A model generated the notes under the pieces. That model was not told where the DNA came from. It ran no database searches and saw only the letters and a list, made by a program, of their open reading frames with translations. 64,000 nt of DNA from Pipra filicauda. Its lineage: Eukaryota; Chordata; Aves; Passeriformes; Pipridae. The DNA lies in assembly GCF_003945595.2 (NCBI RefSeq), contig NW_024104377.1, forward strand, positions 682,001 through 746,000, read 5' to 3'. Shown one piece after another: positions 36,101-50,200 of this stretch. The position numbers and the translations under genes were made by a program. The number at the start of each line of letters is the position of its first letter. The stretch's first letter is position 1.

Positions 36101-39100
36101 AGCTATCACTACATTCTTTGAGTGACATGAAAACACCATCAAGTTTCAAATCTAACCATAATGACCATTTATATTTGTCTAATTGGACAAAAATTTAAGG
36201 CCCAGGTATTTTCCTCTTCCAGAGGATGCAGAGCACCCAGTTCCCTCCATTGGGATGATCAGCCATGGAGAGATCCAACATGGTAGAATCACAATTTTCC
36301 CCTTCCCCCTTCGGACCCACAATGAGAATGTACAATTTCCAATGCAAGTCCTCTCTTCTGAAAGAAGTCCATTTCCAACTTATATCGCAGCAGTTGCAGT
36401 GCTAGAAAGTTGGTGGACTTCTGCTGGAATTTTCCTAAGCTTCTTAAATTCGTCATGTCTTAAATCTAACAGATAAATACTCACAGGATTTTTGATTTAA
36501 AACTGGTGGGTTTGGGGTGCTTTTTATGACCAAACGTATAACAGTGTTGCCTGGAATGAAATGCCGAGAAACAGCATCTTGGATTAACAAACATCCATTT
36601 TAAAAACAACTGCTTTTGATTACTGGGCTCTAAATCAAAAAGTCAGTGCAACATCCAGGGGTGCTTTTCTCTATTGAATGTGAATACTATTTAAAAGTAG
36701 GATGTCTTCTAACCCTTTAATTTACACCTTCTAGGGACGGTTCTGAGTCACGGTCTTAATTTCTGACTATTTTTTCCTCCATGGGTTGCAAAACACATTT
36801 CAAAGACTCGAATAAGTGAAGAGACCTGATTCAAAATTCCTTGGCAAACCTCCCTCCTATTGTGAGGAATATTGGCTGCCAAGAGTCCAAGACTAAATTC
36901 TGTAAATACAGTGTGTTTCCAACACTCTTCGGTCATTTCAAATATCTCTTGAAAATCTGCTCTTTGTATATTAGGTGGACACAGATATTAGGTACTCCTA
37001 TCTGTATTGTCCCAGATGGTAGCATTCCTTTATCCTTCGTTTGGACACCTTAGAAAATGAGAGGAGCACTCAGTTTCTATGTGGCTCTTGTACCTGAAAC
37101 AAAGAACCTCCATGTGCTCCAAACTCACATAGAAGGAAGAGTTTGCATTAAATGTTATCACCACTGAATTCTGATATTCCTCAGAAACATATAGTGGAAG
37201 GCTATTATAATTATGTAAAACTTTTTACAAGGCTTATAGTCTCAGTGTTGCTGCTACAACACTGTTTCTGAGATGAATGAGATGAGTTTCATTCACTACA
37301 GAGGCAAGTTTCATTCAGATATTTGTTACATCCTACTGATGGCTTGTAGCTTCCAGTAGGTGAGGCCTTGTTTTCTTAGCTAATGGAAAAAATATTTCTC
37401 TACTATGATATTATCTGAAGCCAATTTACTTGAGAGGTTCAAAAGGCAAGCAGTGTGGTGGGTGACCACTAACCTTTTGACAGTGCATGGTTTGATATGG
37501 GGGAACGTTTATTAAACAAACAATATTAACTTGACCTAAGACTGACTTTGAAGTTTGATCTCTAGCAGGAAGACCTATCTAATGATTAAACCATGGAATT
37601 AGGGTCTTAGGACCATAGCTAATAAAAACCTGGGATGCTTATAACCGGGATGCTGCAATTCTTCATTCTAGACACATGCTGACCACAATGAAATCCAAGG
37701 ACCGAGGAAGATGATTTAAAGCCATTTACTGAGAAAAGAGCTGCTTTCAGCCAGCCCAAGGAAAGGATTAGTGCAGGAGTAAAGGCTGGACTCTGACCTC
37801 TTTAGAGGTTAGATGCCTGAGGGAGGCATATGAGGTGATTCACAGCAGGGCAAGATTCATTGAACCAGAAGGGGAGGTCTAAAGGAAGCTGACTCTGTGG
37901 TATGCTCTGTGGTATGTAGCTGAGAGCAGGTAAGTTCTGCCTTTGGAGGGCTGTTTTCTGCTAGGCAATCACAGAAGAGTTGGAATGACCCTGAGATCAG
38001 AGACCTGAGATGAGTGGGGATCCCAACCCAGCTGAGGCCGTGATTTAGAAAGTGAGGTCCTGCCCAGGAGGGCCTGCTCTGTTGGGAGGTGAATGAAAGA
38101 GGAGAGTCACCACTCACCCCTTTGCACAGTAGATTGAATTGGCTGAATGGATGGGAATATATATTGCTGCCTCTTTTTTTCTCCCTTACCTGTAACATAA
38201 ATCTTTAAGCCTTCAAGAAGCCATCCTCCTGCAGTGATATGATAGGATTCCCAAAAATGTTTAGCCCAAGAGAAAGGAAGCACTGTTAGACTGTAGTGTT
38301 TAATGTGGTCTAATCATTCTTTAATTATTTTTTTCTATAGCCAAATACAGAACCTTTAACATGACCTACAAGGAGAGAACTTTGGAGTTTAACAAAACCA
38401 GCTTTAGAATGTGTAAATTTGGTGGGACTTTTTTTATAATGGATTAGAAATAGCTGTCAGAATACTCTTCCTATTCGCAGTATGGTGTTGCGTAATGATT
38501 TTGGTGCCACCATCAAATTTTACACACTGAGGCCAAGATATTGGAAGACATTTAGGTATTTAGTCCTATGAATGCAGAGGGGGCTTGAGATGAGGTTCAG
38601 CAGCCTAAGCTCAAATGAGCAGAGCCCTCTCAAATGCCCAATGGTACTCAAATCATCTTTATGGGCAGGCAGACATGACATGGTACCTGCAGGAATCCCA
38701 TACTCTACCTGAGAGGCAGCTGAGGAGGACAGCCCACAGACAATCCAATGACTCTGGACATGACAAGGTACCTGAACCACTTTCTTGGTTTTTGAGGGCA
38801 GTGCTTCCTGCAGGCAGAGAGGTGCCCACGTGGGCTCTGTCTGAATATTGCACTGAGCAGCCTACTCAGCCTTCCTTGGGGACTTCCATACCACACTGCA
38901 TTTTGTGGGGGAAGATGGTCACAGTAGGGAATATCCATGTCCAGATCCAGCATTTTCCAAGGGAGGAATATTTTTTATTCTGATCTGTGAAACCTAAGTG
39001 AAAATTTGGGTCCTAAAATAATATATTATAATTATGTGTTGATAAAGCACTGCAAAGATTTTCAGTGCTTTATTAAAGGTTTTTAATATGGATGATTGCA

Positions 39101-39409
39101 TATATCCCAGCCAAAATCTTCTCCATCCTACATAGGTATTTATCTCAGCTAGCAGATTTTGTTTGCTCAGATCCAAATTAGAAAGTATTTAAAGCAGATA
39201 GCACATCTCTAAAAATATACTGAATTTACAATGAAGCTTTAACATTCTCTTGCTAAATTTCACACATCTCATTTGATTTCTGAAGAGAAAAGGTAAACAG
39301 AAATTTTCTTCACTAGCTTTCATGCACTGCTTGTAACAATAAAAGAGGAATATTTCTCCTATTATTACCATGCATGTTAAGTAGAGAACAAATTCCCATT
39401 CCCTTTACA

Positions 39410-39690
39410 GGCAAGGAAGTCAAGTTTCCAGCCACAGTTTGTGCCATGTTTTTTTCTCTTTATTGGTAAGGCAAGCTCCTGTGCAAATTGAATTGCTGCT
39501 GTTCAGGCCCAGCTGAATACAACAAGCGAGGATGAAACAAAATTAGTTCTGTCTGTCTTAACAGGACTTTTTAATAAAATTTATTTTACACAGCCCCAAA
39601 TCTTGCCAGGTTAAATTTTTGCTTTAGCCGTGTTCACATTCTTGTTAATTTATTTTAGCTCCGGCACAAAAGTTTAGCGTAATGGGAAGA
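39410..39690. promoter_or_regulatory. Candidate conserved non-coding element
   Basis: Repeat-free stretch with dense homeodomain-type cores: GCAAATTGAATTGCTGC, AAAATTAGTTCTG, TTTTTAATAAAATTTATTTT, TTGTTAATTTATTTTAG. It also holds GC-containing non-decayed words such as ACAACAAGCGAGGATG. No open frame runs through it. Judged by appearance only. Confidence 0.28.
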
Positions 39691-40914
39691 GCTGAAGTTG
39701 GAATGGTTACAGTGAAACCTGATTGCTACCTGTATTTAGATAATTTTCCTTCCAAGTGACAGTCCATTAAATCTCTAAATTTTTTTATTTGCTACTAAAG
39801 AAGGTCTTTGCTTAGTCTTTGAGTGCCAAGAACTAATGAAAGAAGCTTTAGAAGAAAATCACCAGATTTTGTAAAAGTAGAACTAATAGGACATGCAGAG
39901 CTTGTACAGCATTACAACTTTCAATTTTGTAGAAAATGAGATGGTACATCCCAAAAGGGTTTTTTTTTTTTACAGAGATTACAGATGTTTATTTCTCCCT
40001 TAATTTAAAAAATAATAGTTTCAAAATTCAGGTTTGAAAAAATGTCCTAGTCATTACTTTAAAAAAACCACTCTCTATATTAAATATATTTAGTATCTTA
40101 TTTCAATTCCATTATTTTTTGCTACTGAACAAAAGAATATAAAAAAGGTTTTCAGTTTTAGTATCATACAGGTCTACCTTGATTTTTATCACAGAATCCT
40201 ATATAAATAACACTTTGAACTACTCAGTTATCCAAAACTTTTAAGAACTTCTGTAAATCACTTTATCTGATACCTTCTCTTTCTTACCCCCTTTTTCTCT
40301 TCACCTCATATGGCCTCGGAGCTTCTAGCTCTTCACCTCTTCTCCATCTCAGAGTTCTTCCAGCTACTGCAAATACTCTGAATCTAATTGGAAAGATAAC
40401 CGGAATTACCGCAACCATGTGATATGCCTCTCCCGAGTTATGTGCTCATGACCAAATGTTCTCGACACTCATCAGGTGAAGAGTTAAAACTGTCATTATG
40501 CTTTTATATTTGAGTACATTATACCTTCATATTTGTGTATATTTTTCTGTATACTTGCAGTGATGTCCCACTTGGGAAGAAATGTAACTTTGTCTACTTC
40601 TATGAAACATTAATGTTTGGTGAGAGAGACCAAGCTGCCCAAGTGTGTTGGGGTTTTCACATTTCACATGCAAGTCTGGATTTCCAAAACTACTAAGAAC
40701 ACATTCTTGGGAAAAAAATGGAGCCCTGAGCCATCCATAAGAGGTCTAAACCATGGAATGAAAAAAAGGTGACTGTGTGGTCCAATGTCTGTGCTTAGGA
40801 GTGAGTATAAGAGATTTCAAACAAGGAAAATGCAGGGTGACAATATGACAAAAGAAAATATATGCACCCTCACAGTAGAAAAGTGTTTTCTGCTGTTGAG
40901 AGAGAAATTCCTGT

Positions 40915-41225
40915 GTTTCAGGTTGTGTCCATTTCCTCTGCTCTCGACAATGGGCATCACTGGAAAGGTGCTGTCTCTGTCCTCTTTTAACATCCTCTCA
41001 GGTGTTTATAGGCATTGATGAGACTCCTCCGAGCCTTCTCTTCTCCAGGCTAAGCAGTCCCAGCTCTCTCAGCCTTTCCTCACAGGAGAGATGCTCTAGT
41101 CCCTTCATCATCTTTGTGGCCTTTTGCTGGACTCTCCAGTATGTTCATGTCTCTCTTGTACTGGGGAGGCCAGAACTGGACACAGCAGGAGTGCTGGGTC
41201 CTCACCAGTGCCGATCGCTTTGACA
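40915..41225 (-). mobile_element. CR1 non-LTR retrotransposon fragment
   Basis: Complement of the CR1 3' portion: CATTTCCTCTGCTCTCGACA, TTTATAGGCATTGATGAGAC, CCTTCTCTTCTCCAGGCTAA, CCCAGCTCTCTCAGCCTTTC, ATCATCTTTGTGGCC, TCTCTTGTACTGGGGAGGCC, then AGAACTGGACACAGCAG. The terminal repeat end is missing, as is the 5' part. Confidence 0.9.
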
Positions 41226-44200
41226 CAGACTCTACAGCAGAAACCTCTGATAGGCAGCTACTCTGGGACAGTCTTTCCTCTCATCATAAAGATCATTTGC
41301 TGCTGTCAGTTTGAAGATAAGTAATGCCAAATGCTCAGCTCAAAGTGTGGGAATAAAAACAAAGGGGCTGCGTGTTTCAGCATTGACAGGGCTGTTCTGT
41401 CAAGAACAAAATCCTTGTTTCCTTAGTTGTACTGTAGAAGTTTTTTAATATAGACTGAATTTATTATTCTGGTCAACCTGACCAGCCTGGTGTTCAAGAG
41501 ACTTCAACGTAGTTTTACAAGTTGGATTCCTCATCGGCTTACTGTAGAGCAGTCTGAACTGCTGAGTTTTTTTCCTTTTAAGTAACAGGCAACAGCTAGC
41601 TAATGCTATGTGCCATTTTCCTAATTTATATAGCCTATATAATCTGTGAGATCCCTAGTATTTTGCTATGTGAAGCAATTTCATGAGCTATGAAACCCAA
41701 GAGTCAGCAGACATAGTCAAATCCACTTCCACAGAGCAAAGCTGTGTTACTCAAACACATGTTCAAATATGTTACTGAATTTGGAAGTAGCATTTGTGGA
41801 ATGTCGTCTCTGAGTTATCCCCTCACCAGAAAAATACAGGGTGAAATTCTCAATAGAGACAAGTTTGTATCAGCAGGGTCACAATATCCCACACTGATGA
41901 AATTTTTTCATTGTTTCAGAGTTTGGAGTATTTAGTAGGAGCATCCTGGTCAGGAGTGGTGCCCCACAGATTCATGGTCTCCCATGGGAAGTGGACCCCA
42001 CCCACTACTCTGTTTTGGCACAGGAGTGACCACTGCAAGGTTTTATTGGGTGGACATCCTGTTCCCCTGAGAAAACATAGCCTTTGGGGAACTATCTCAT
42101 GGGACCCACAGATGCTGAAAGCAGAGGCTGCTGTGCACTTAGTCCCCAGCCCCACTCCACCAGCCAGCTCACACAACTGAGCATGCTGGTCACAATGGTT
42201 AATGGTGTTTCTTCAGCTTCCGTAGTTAGGCCCACAGAGATATTCAGGAGTGTTGGGACCATTTACTTCCTCCTAGGCACAGTATGGAAAATTGGTTCTG
42301 GAAATTATATGGCAAAATCAAGTGAACAAATTGCTGCCTACACTTTCCTTTTATGTAGCACCAGACTGGAGGCTACAACCCCTACTAGTGCCCCAGTGAG
42401 CAGCCAGCCATGTGAGGTACTCCACCAACTGCTCTTGCACACCATGGAAAGTGAAGTGGGCAATGTAAATGCAGTACATTTGGGTAAAGAATATCGTGCT
42501 GAGATAAAATCATCCTTTCAGAGTTTTATTTTAATATTATTTTCTTCCCATAAGAAAAGATAGTCAAACTATAAAACCTTACTATTTGCAATGCAAGTAG
42601 CATGGAGCCTTTCCTGCATGAAATCCAAGCCCTGATCTCAGACCTTGATATAAAACCCTCCAAAAAACTACATATCAGCCCAATAAATATTGCTGAATTT
42701 ATCTCTACAAAAACCTCTTCTTTGTGCCACACCATTTTTCGTTCCCCCCTTGTACTTCAAGAGCTTTGGAAAACCTGTTTTTCAAATACCTCCGTGCGTG
42801 TAGCTTATTACATTAGTCTGTTCCTTTCCGTATAAAAAAATAGATTAAAACTCAAGTCATTTCATGGTCGGAAAAGAGTGTCAATAAAAGTGAAATAATG
42901 TTTGAACAGTTTAGTAAGGTGGGTTAACCTTTCGAAGAACACAGCAAATACTTTGTGGAAAAACAAATTACATTCACGTATCCTCTTGGCTTTGCAGAGG
43001 TAGTTTTCTGATGTATCTTGAAAGAGCTGCAAATGCGTGTATCAAATGGCAAATATGCTGATGGTTGCCCTGTGGCAGGTTTAAGAAAGGCGACAGCCAG
43101 AGTACACAGCAGAATGGTTGCCATGTCAGTTTTGACATCTGTTTTGGAAGAATTTTGTCTGTCTCTAAAGCAGTGTGATCCTCAGTGTACAGTCACTTTG
43201 GAAGTGTTAGCTAGTCCACATTGTGCTGAGCACTGTGATGCTTTGAAGTGTCAAAAGCTGCTCAAGATATTTTAGCAATATATAAGCCCATTTCCTTTCA
43301 CAGAAGATTCAAGACAAGGCTGTGGGAGAGTGAAATTTCTTCTGGAAGATTGCGCCATTTCTATATTAAGTGGCAGAAAATCTTTCAGTCACTCTAGCCC
43401 TTGAAAATTATGATCTAAATTCTGAGTCAATATTCTTGTATTCTTCCCTTGGTGGGTTGGCTGAGGCTCAGGAATTGTCTCCATTGAAATAAACTGTATG
43501 TGGCTGTAGAAGATGAAGCTCTGGGCTTGAAAGAGCCTAGAAGAGTATCCAGAATGGGGAAGGCAGGGGACTGTGGTACAGTGTGGAGAACTCCGCAGTT
43601 TAATCATTTTCCTGCACACGTTTGTTCTGTTCCCTGTAATAGCGTATTGTAATCTAAAATTCAGTTCATTATGAATGTATTTTTTTCCATTCTGTTAATT
43701 TGAGAGACTTTGACAATTAGAATTCTTAAACCAAATTCATTTAATGTTCAAAAAGACAGAATTGTGGCTAATTAAAGATAAGAGCAAATCAACCACATAA
43801 AACAATCACATGCTGTACTGAGTGTGATTACAATAGCCAACATATTGAGTACTGTGAGCTATAGCCTCTGTTGCTGATGGGGAAATACACTGTGTCTTCT
43901 CTGATAATGCAGTTTCCCTTCCTTGCTCAGGTAGCATTTATCCATTTTTTAAAATGCTGTCATCCTGCAGATTAGTTGCAGGCAACAAAACTTTTCATAG
44001 TCTGGTTCTAATTCCCCATTATGATACAGCACTGTGCCTTAGGCATTGCACTGCAAGCAGTAGCGAAGATTTACTTTCTACCAGTAAGTGATGCACAGGC
44101 ACCAGAGCCAATCCTTCTATAGACACTGCCTATTTAAACAGCTATGGATGGACCATCAACCCCCTGCGCTAACAGAGAACAGCATACAGCTCTCATCTTT

Positions 44201-47200
44201 ACTTTTCTTCCCAGTTTTCTTCATCCTCCAATTTTGTTTCCCTTACTGAAGATTATAGCAGGCCACAATGGTGCAGATCTGGTTAATAAGCAAGGCAACA
44301 AGTTAATTATTGAAGTTTGGAAACATGGAAACATGTTAACTCAATCAATTTGAGAGGAATTTTTATGTACTGAAATAACTGATTAACATCCAAACTTGTG
44401 CATAGGCAGAGACACATATTATCAGCATCAAACCAGAAGTCAATTTAAACCTGCTAGCTGAATTCAGGCTCCCATTCAAGAAAATGTATGGATATATGAA
44501 CAGATGCTCAAAAAGAAAAATCCTCGGAGTCTGTTGTTATAACAGTGATGACACCGATATTGTCTGGGCTGAACTTATTCCAGTCAAGATTCCACTATTA
44601 ACTTCAAAACCTGAGTTTAAGCTCACTTTATTCTATATAAATTAAATGAGAATCTTATATGAGAGTCATATAGAAGTAGTCCAGAGGGTCTACTTTTGTC
44701 CCAAGAGTGACCCTCATTAATGAGGTTGTGGATGTAGACTTGAACCAGCATGAGATGAATAGTCACACTGAAGTGTGAATGTTTTGGAGAGCCGGTGACC
44801 TTTGCATTTCAGACCATTGCCACTATCACAGAAATAAAATAATAGAACAAGGATATAGCTCCTCTCTTGGAGGACTTAGAAATGTTTTAGGATACTTTGG
44901 CTGCTGGCAGATGCTAACTAAGCTAGAATGATAAACACAGCCTTCAAGTGCTTCTCTTTGTAGATAGTATTTATCTGCCCAGCTTGCTGTAGCTAAACCA
45001 GTGCAAAAGCCAAAGATTTGGTGAAGACATATAAGTGCTCCTGTGTAAAGAATATGCCTGTTCTTTTTTAAGAAGCAAAGCTACCTTTATTCTCACTTAT
45101 AATGGACTTGTTCAGAAAGTAGAGGAGCATGAAAAAGAAGTGCAACTTTCTCTTGCCAGTTTTGCTTGCTTTCAAGGTTCCTTGAGCTGTCAGAAGGGGA
45201 CAGAAACATATTGTTCATGAGAATTGGGCCCACTGTGTTTAATAGCACAGAAGACTATTCAAAAACTGTTCAAGAATGAATAAATGAAGTAAAAAAAAAA
45301 CTTAAGCATTAATTAGATTTGGAATATATCACACATCTCCCAGATCAAAGAACTTATAATTAAAAATGAGTATACAGAGTTCAGTTTTCCCTGTATGAAA
45401 AGTCATACACTCCATTTTTATCTACCATTGTTCTTGGCACTCCATGCCAGTCTGGAAATACTCTGGATTTTGGTCAAAACCCTCCAGAAAATGACCTCAT
45501 TAAAAATATAGTTGTATAGCATAAACTGGCAGAAAATGATTGCAGCTTCTAAAAGGCTTAATCTTTCGATATGCACAATTACTTTGGTAACTGGGGCCAG
45601 ATGCAGCTATAGGTAGGGGATCTCTGCTACTTATGGACCTAGAAAAGTTAGGATTTAAGATCTGCTTCTGGTTTATGCTGTCAAGTGACTTAATGAAGGT
45701 CCTGTTTGGGCTTTTTTTCCAAAGTGGATATTTAAAACCTGTGAGGATAAGTTGGGAAAACTCTTTATTTTGTATATGTAGCCTTAGTTTTGTAGCTACT
45801 TCTGATCATCATATTTGTTGCACAGATTCAGAAACATGCCCAGCACCATTTGTACAAGAGGTCCCAGGTCACCTCTCTTTACAGAAAACAACAGCAAAAC
45901 CAGTGTTGATTTCATTCAAATATCTTTGCATGAGAACTCAGAAGTAGAAGCATTGCTATAAATAACAAGGAAAAAAAGCAGATTGTTACTAAAAGCTAAG
46001 GACTCAGTTTTCCTAAGAGCAGGATCTCTAGTATACCAGTGGTCCTGGTCTTCTGTTGCTCAGAGCACCAACATATCACATCTTCAGTGCCAACTTCTCA
46101 GAAATCGTGATGTTAAGGCAACATTTAAAAGTTAGGATTTCCTCTCGCATTTCGTATCAAGTCAAGTACCTTCCAATATTTTTATAGGTTTAAAGGAAAG
46201 GATTTTTTTTCAAAAGACCATGATAAAACTTTGTTTGGAAAATGTATGTTTACTTCTTCAAACAGAAATGCCTACGATTCAGACTATGTCAAGTCATGTT
46301 TTTCTGCAATATTTATTCTGTGCTCTTGACAGTCCTTTTGGCATCATCTCCTTCAGTATTTCCCATTACAGCCAATAATTTTAGTATGTCACAGCAATAC
46401 CCTGGAATCCATTTGAAACAGAGGTTTCCTTGGACTTAGGGACTGTTCTTGCTCTGAGAAGCTAAAGATTTCATTAAGCAGGATGGAGTAGGGACTCAGA
46501 AAACCCAACACAGGCTTGCTGTTGTGTGCCATGGCAGTCCTGAGGAAAGCACTGGGAAGCCCAGCTGCTCAAGCAGGAGCACCTTGTTGCCTGCCAAGGA
46601 GAGTACACTCCAGCTTGGTGTTCCAGATTGCAGGCTGAAGGGGACAAAAATGGCAGTCCATGTCCACGTGACTGTCTGCTTGCTCTGGCACCTTGTGTTG
46701 AACAGACAGCCCAAAGCCCTCCATGCCTGTTATCATTCAGTACACATTCAGTATGTGATTCCGGGCAGTGCTGATATTGGCATACACTGGTCTCCAAGTG
46801 TGGTGGGTCCACTTTGGCTGGCTGCCAGCCACCTACAAAGCTGCACTCTTCCTCCCCCTCCTCAGCAGTGCTGATGGGGATGGATTAGTTCAAGGTGTGA
46901 TGAAGCCAGCGCAGCAGCAGACTTTCTCCTCAGCTGCATTTCTTTCATTTTCCCCTCAGACCTACCAGTCGCTCCTCTCACTTGATTAAAATTAAATCAG
47001 TTAAAAAAATGTTCTTACTGTTAGTTCATCTGAAAACTGAGCTGGGGCCTCAGAGTGCTTCAGTTAAATTCATTCACAGTCATTTATGTTTCTTCATTTT
47101 GCTTTTTTTGATGGAGCTGTCCTATAGTGCACTCACCTTTCCTCCACACAGAGCAATAATTCTTTGTCACTCAAGGCAAGAACTACCCCATGGGTCTTCT

Positions 47201-50200
47201 TTCTCCATGTGAGATCCCACACAGCATGGACACACCTTGAAAAGAAGAGTTTAAGTGTCAGCACTCTTCCACAGTGCCTGTTGCTGATCAAGAATGTCAA
47301 GATGAGATCCTCATGAGTACCAGACAGAAGGAGATATCATATACATTTTGTATTTCTAAAGTGAGAGAATGTGACTACATCACTTAGGCTATCTATCCTC
47401 TGATCATCTGTGCGCCTTCCTACCCTCCCTCCCATATCTTCTCCACTTTCCTAGTCCATGAGACAGCTGAATGACTGGTGAACTTTTGAGGTAGTAAAGT
47501 AAGGGAAGAAAGAGAGAAGACTTGGACGTTGATGAGATTGGTGCTACCTCTTCAGCATCTGCCTGGCGAAAGTAATGGCCCACAGGGCACGCACACAATC
47601 CCTTAAAACTTGTTGGGGAAAAAAAACCCCAGTCTTTCCACCTTGTTGAAGGAGAGAGTACCTTCATCTTCAGCATTGACATGCCAAATTCTGTGCCAAC
47701 TTGCAGAGGGAGCCTTGGCTTAAAGACTCATGGTAGACCATGAACATTACAGGTGGAGGAGAAGAGTGAGGTCAGGGCAGGGGAGGTGCAAGCTGTCTCT
47801 ATCCAAATACACAGACAGTTTTTAGGAAAAACCATGCCTTGTAAGTGTATTGACTTTTTCATGGCATGTCCCAGGGGAGGTAGAGCCACAGCTGCTGTGC
47901 TGGGTGAATGCCTGTCTGGATTACATTTGCTCTGCCACCTGTTGCAAGTGGGAAATTATATTGTCTATTGTAGAACCAATGACAGACTTTAATAGCAAGC
48001 AAATAAGCAAGGGCATGGCTGCAGTTCTGCTGGCTCTATTTTGACCAGCTGCAGCTCCATGAAGAGAATGCTCAGGGGAGAAAAAAGGACCTAAGCCCTG
48101 GTAAGAGACTTTTCAGTGAAAGTGGAAGCGAAAATTCACTGTTTACCCATACAGATAAAGAATAAGGAAGTAAATAAATAAAACAAAAAAAGCTCTAGTT
48201 TAATTTTTTCTTCTAGCAAAGAGATATATCTGAATTTCAGTTTTAGTTCAGAGGACTGCAGTTTATTTCTAGACACTGAAATTTATACAGAAACCAGCAG
48301 GTTTTCCTGTCTAAATAAAGTATGGGAGAAAAAGCTGTAAGCGTACGGTAGCCTTAGAAATCCTATATTCATGTTGCAGTGAAGATGGGAGAAAAACAGC
48401 TACTCTTGCTGAATACGTCACTAAATAATCCACTCCGTTACCATGATAGCCACACTGGTACCTTGAAAGGAATTGTGCTTGTGTTAATGTGGCATGATGA
48501 ATGACAAAAATAACCTTGGATCCTCAAAGAGCTGCAGAAAGAACTAATCAATCATGTTCTGTTTCATTCTTTCTAAACAACAATTGTGGCTGATAACAGG
48601 TAAGTAAATAGAATTTATTATCCCAGTGGAGGAAAGCTGAATTAGTTGCCTGATGATAAGCTTCCATACTGTGAGCAAACTGACTGTTTGCAGATACTTC
48701 AAGCTCGAGGGAATGTGTATGGTCAGAGGTATCATTTCTGATGAAACAGTACATTTGGTTTTAAAGGCTCTGCAGCTGGCTATCCTCACCCAGCAGGGAT
48801 TCACAGGCTGCATTTTGGGGCTTTCCTCCCTTAAAAACTTGTCTTGGCAGCACCAGTGCTCTTCATGTGGCCAGGCATTCCTTGCCCAGAAGCCCAGGAT
48901 AAGGCTTTGCAAATGTGGGACTCCAAACTTTTCTGAGCAAATCCAATGCTGTAGACACTGGAAAAAGCCTTCTGCAATCTGCCATATGTGGAATCAATCT
49001 GTGTGGCCCATAGAAATGAGGCTTGGGTGCTCACACTCAGGTGACTGATTGACTAACTCTGAATGAGTGTGAGTGTGGGCTGGGGGAGTCTGTCTCAGCT
49101 CGCACATTTGCCACTGGCCAGATCTGACAGCAGGTCTAAAGTTATGCAATCTTCAGATCCTGAAATTTTCATGAAAATAAACAGTAGTATAGGTGAAAAG
49201 ACCATATCAGTGCTTCCTCCAAGGGGAAGGCTGCTATGTAATTTCATCCTTTGCTATGCATATATACCAGACAAAGTCAATAATGCCTGATTTGCTCACA
49301 GTGAAGATGAGGTAGTTCACAAATTCAGAAATCTCTGTAGAAACTGTCACTATGAGAATTTCATGAGTGATTAGTTACTCATCAAGTCATTCTTCCCTTC
49401 TGCTTCTCCTCAGATAGTTCCCCTGTTAACCTACTACAACTGAATAAATACGTTTAATTACTGTAGAGCAAAATAAAATGCCTGCTACAGAAATGTGCTT
49501 TATAAGAGTAGCAAAAAATTTGAAGACTCGTTGCCCTGTGTGTGGAATCAGGTAAAGGTCATGTGGATGAAATATTATATGGTCACCTAATTAAACACTG
49601 CTTCACAGTGAGCACATACATGGGGAGTGTACTCAGTCTCTGTTAATTCTGGATGCTTTTCATAAATTCTGAGTGCTTTGCTCTGCAGCTTTTTTTTTTT
49701 CTTTAATAAAAAGACTCGTTTAGAATTTTTCTGGAGGGCTTAATGATTTCTTCAAAAACCAGGAATGCATCATTTGAACTTTAGCAGCAGTATTGTTTAT
49801 CCCCACAAGAACAGCATAAATCTTGGCTTCCTGATCACTTTTGCTACTGGAACAGTGGGGGGGGGTTGTGCTAGATTGCAAGCCAGCCTTTTGGAAATGA
49901 GGGAAGGTGAGATTCACACATCGTTATTGGATTTCTTAGATATTGCCTGACAGCAGAAGGGTGGAGAAGCCCCTGGGATCAACCTGGCTTCTTGGAGGGC
50001 AGAAAACCCCAGTGGCTACAGATAGTCTGTCTCCATGCTCTCTCTTTTCTCTTCAATTTGCTCTTACCCATATTATTTGGTCTTTTATCTCCATTCATCA
50101 CCACCACACATCCCTGTGTTCCACCGTTCATCCCATATGCACTTATTCTGCCTCTCCAGTCCTACTCTGGTTCTCTTTTCCCTCTTTTCCTCCCTCAGCC

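Larger units (their letters stand above)
32851..40914. other. No gene recognised; possible CR1 trace and one conserved-looking stretch
   Basis: About 8 kb of AT-rich unique sequence. A short minus-oriented CR1 trace may sit at 33100-33165 (GTATCCAGAACTGGACACTG). Position 39410-39690 is repeat-free and rich in TAATT/TTAAT-type sites and looks like conserved non-coding DNA. No exon with family resemblance was found. Confidence 0.5.
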
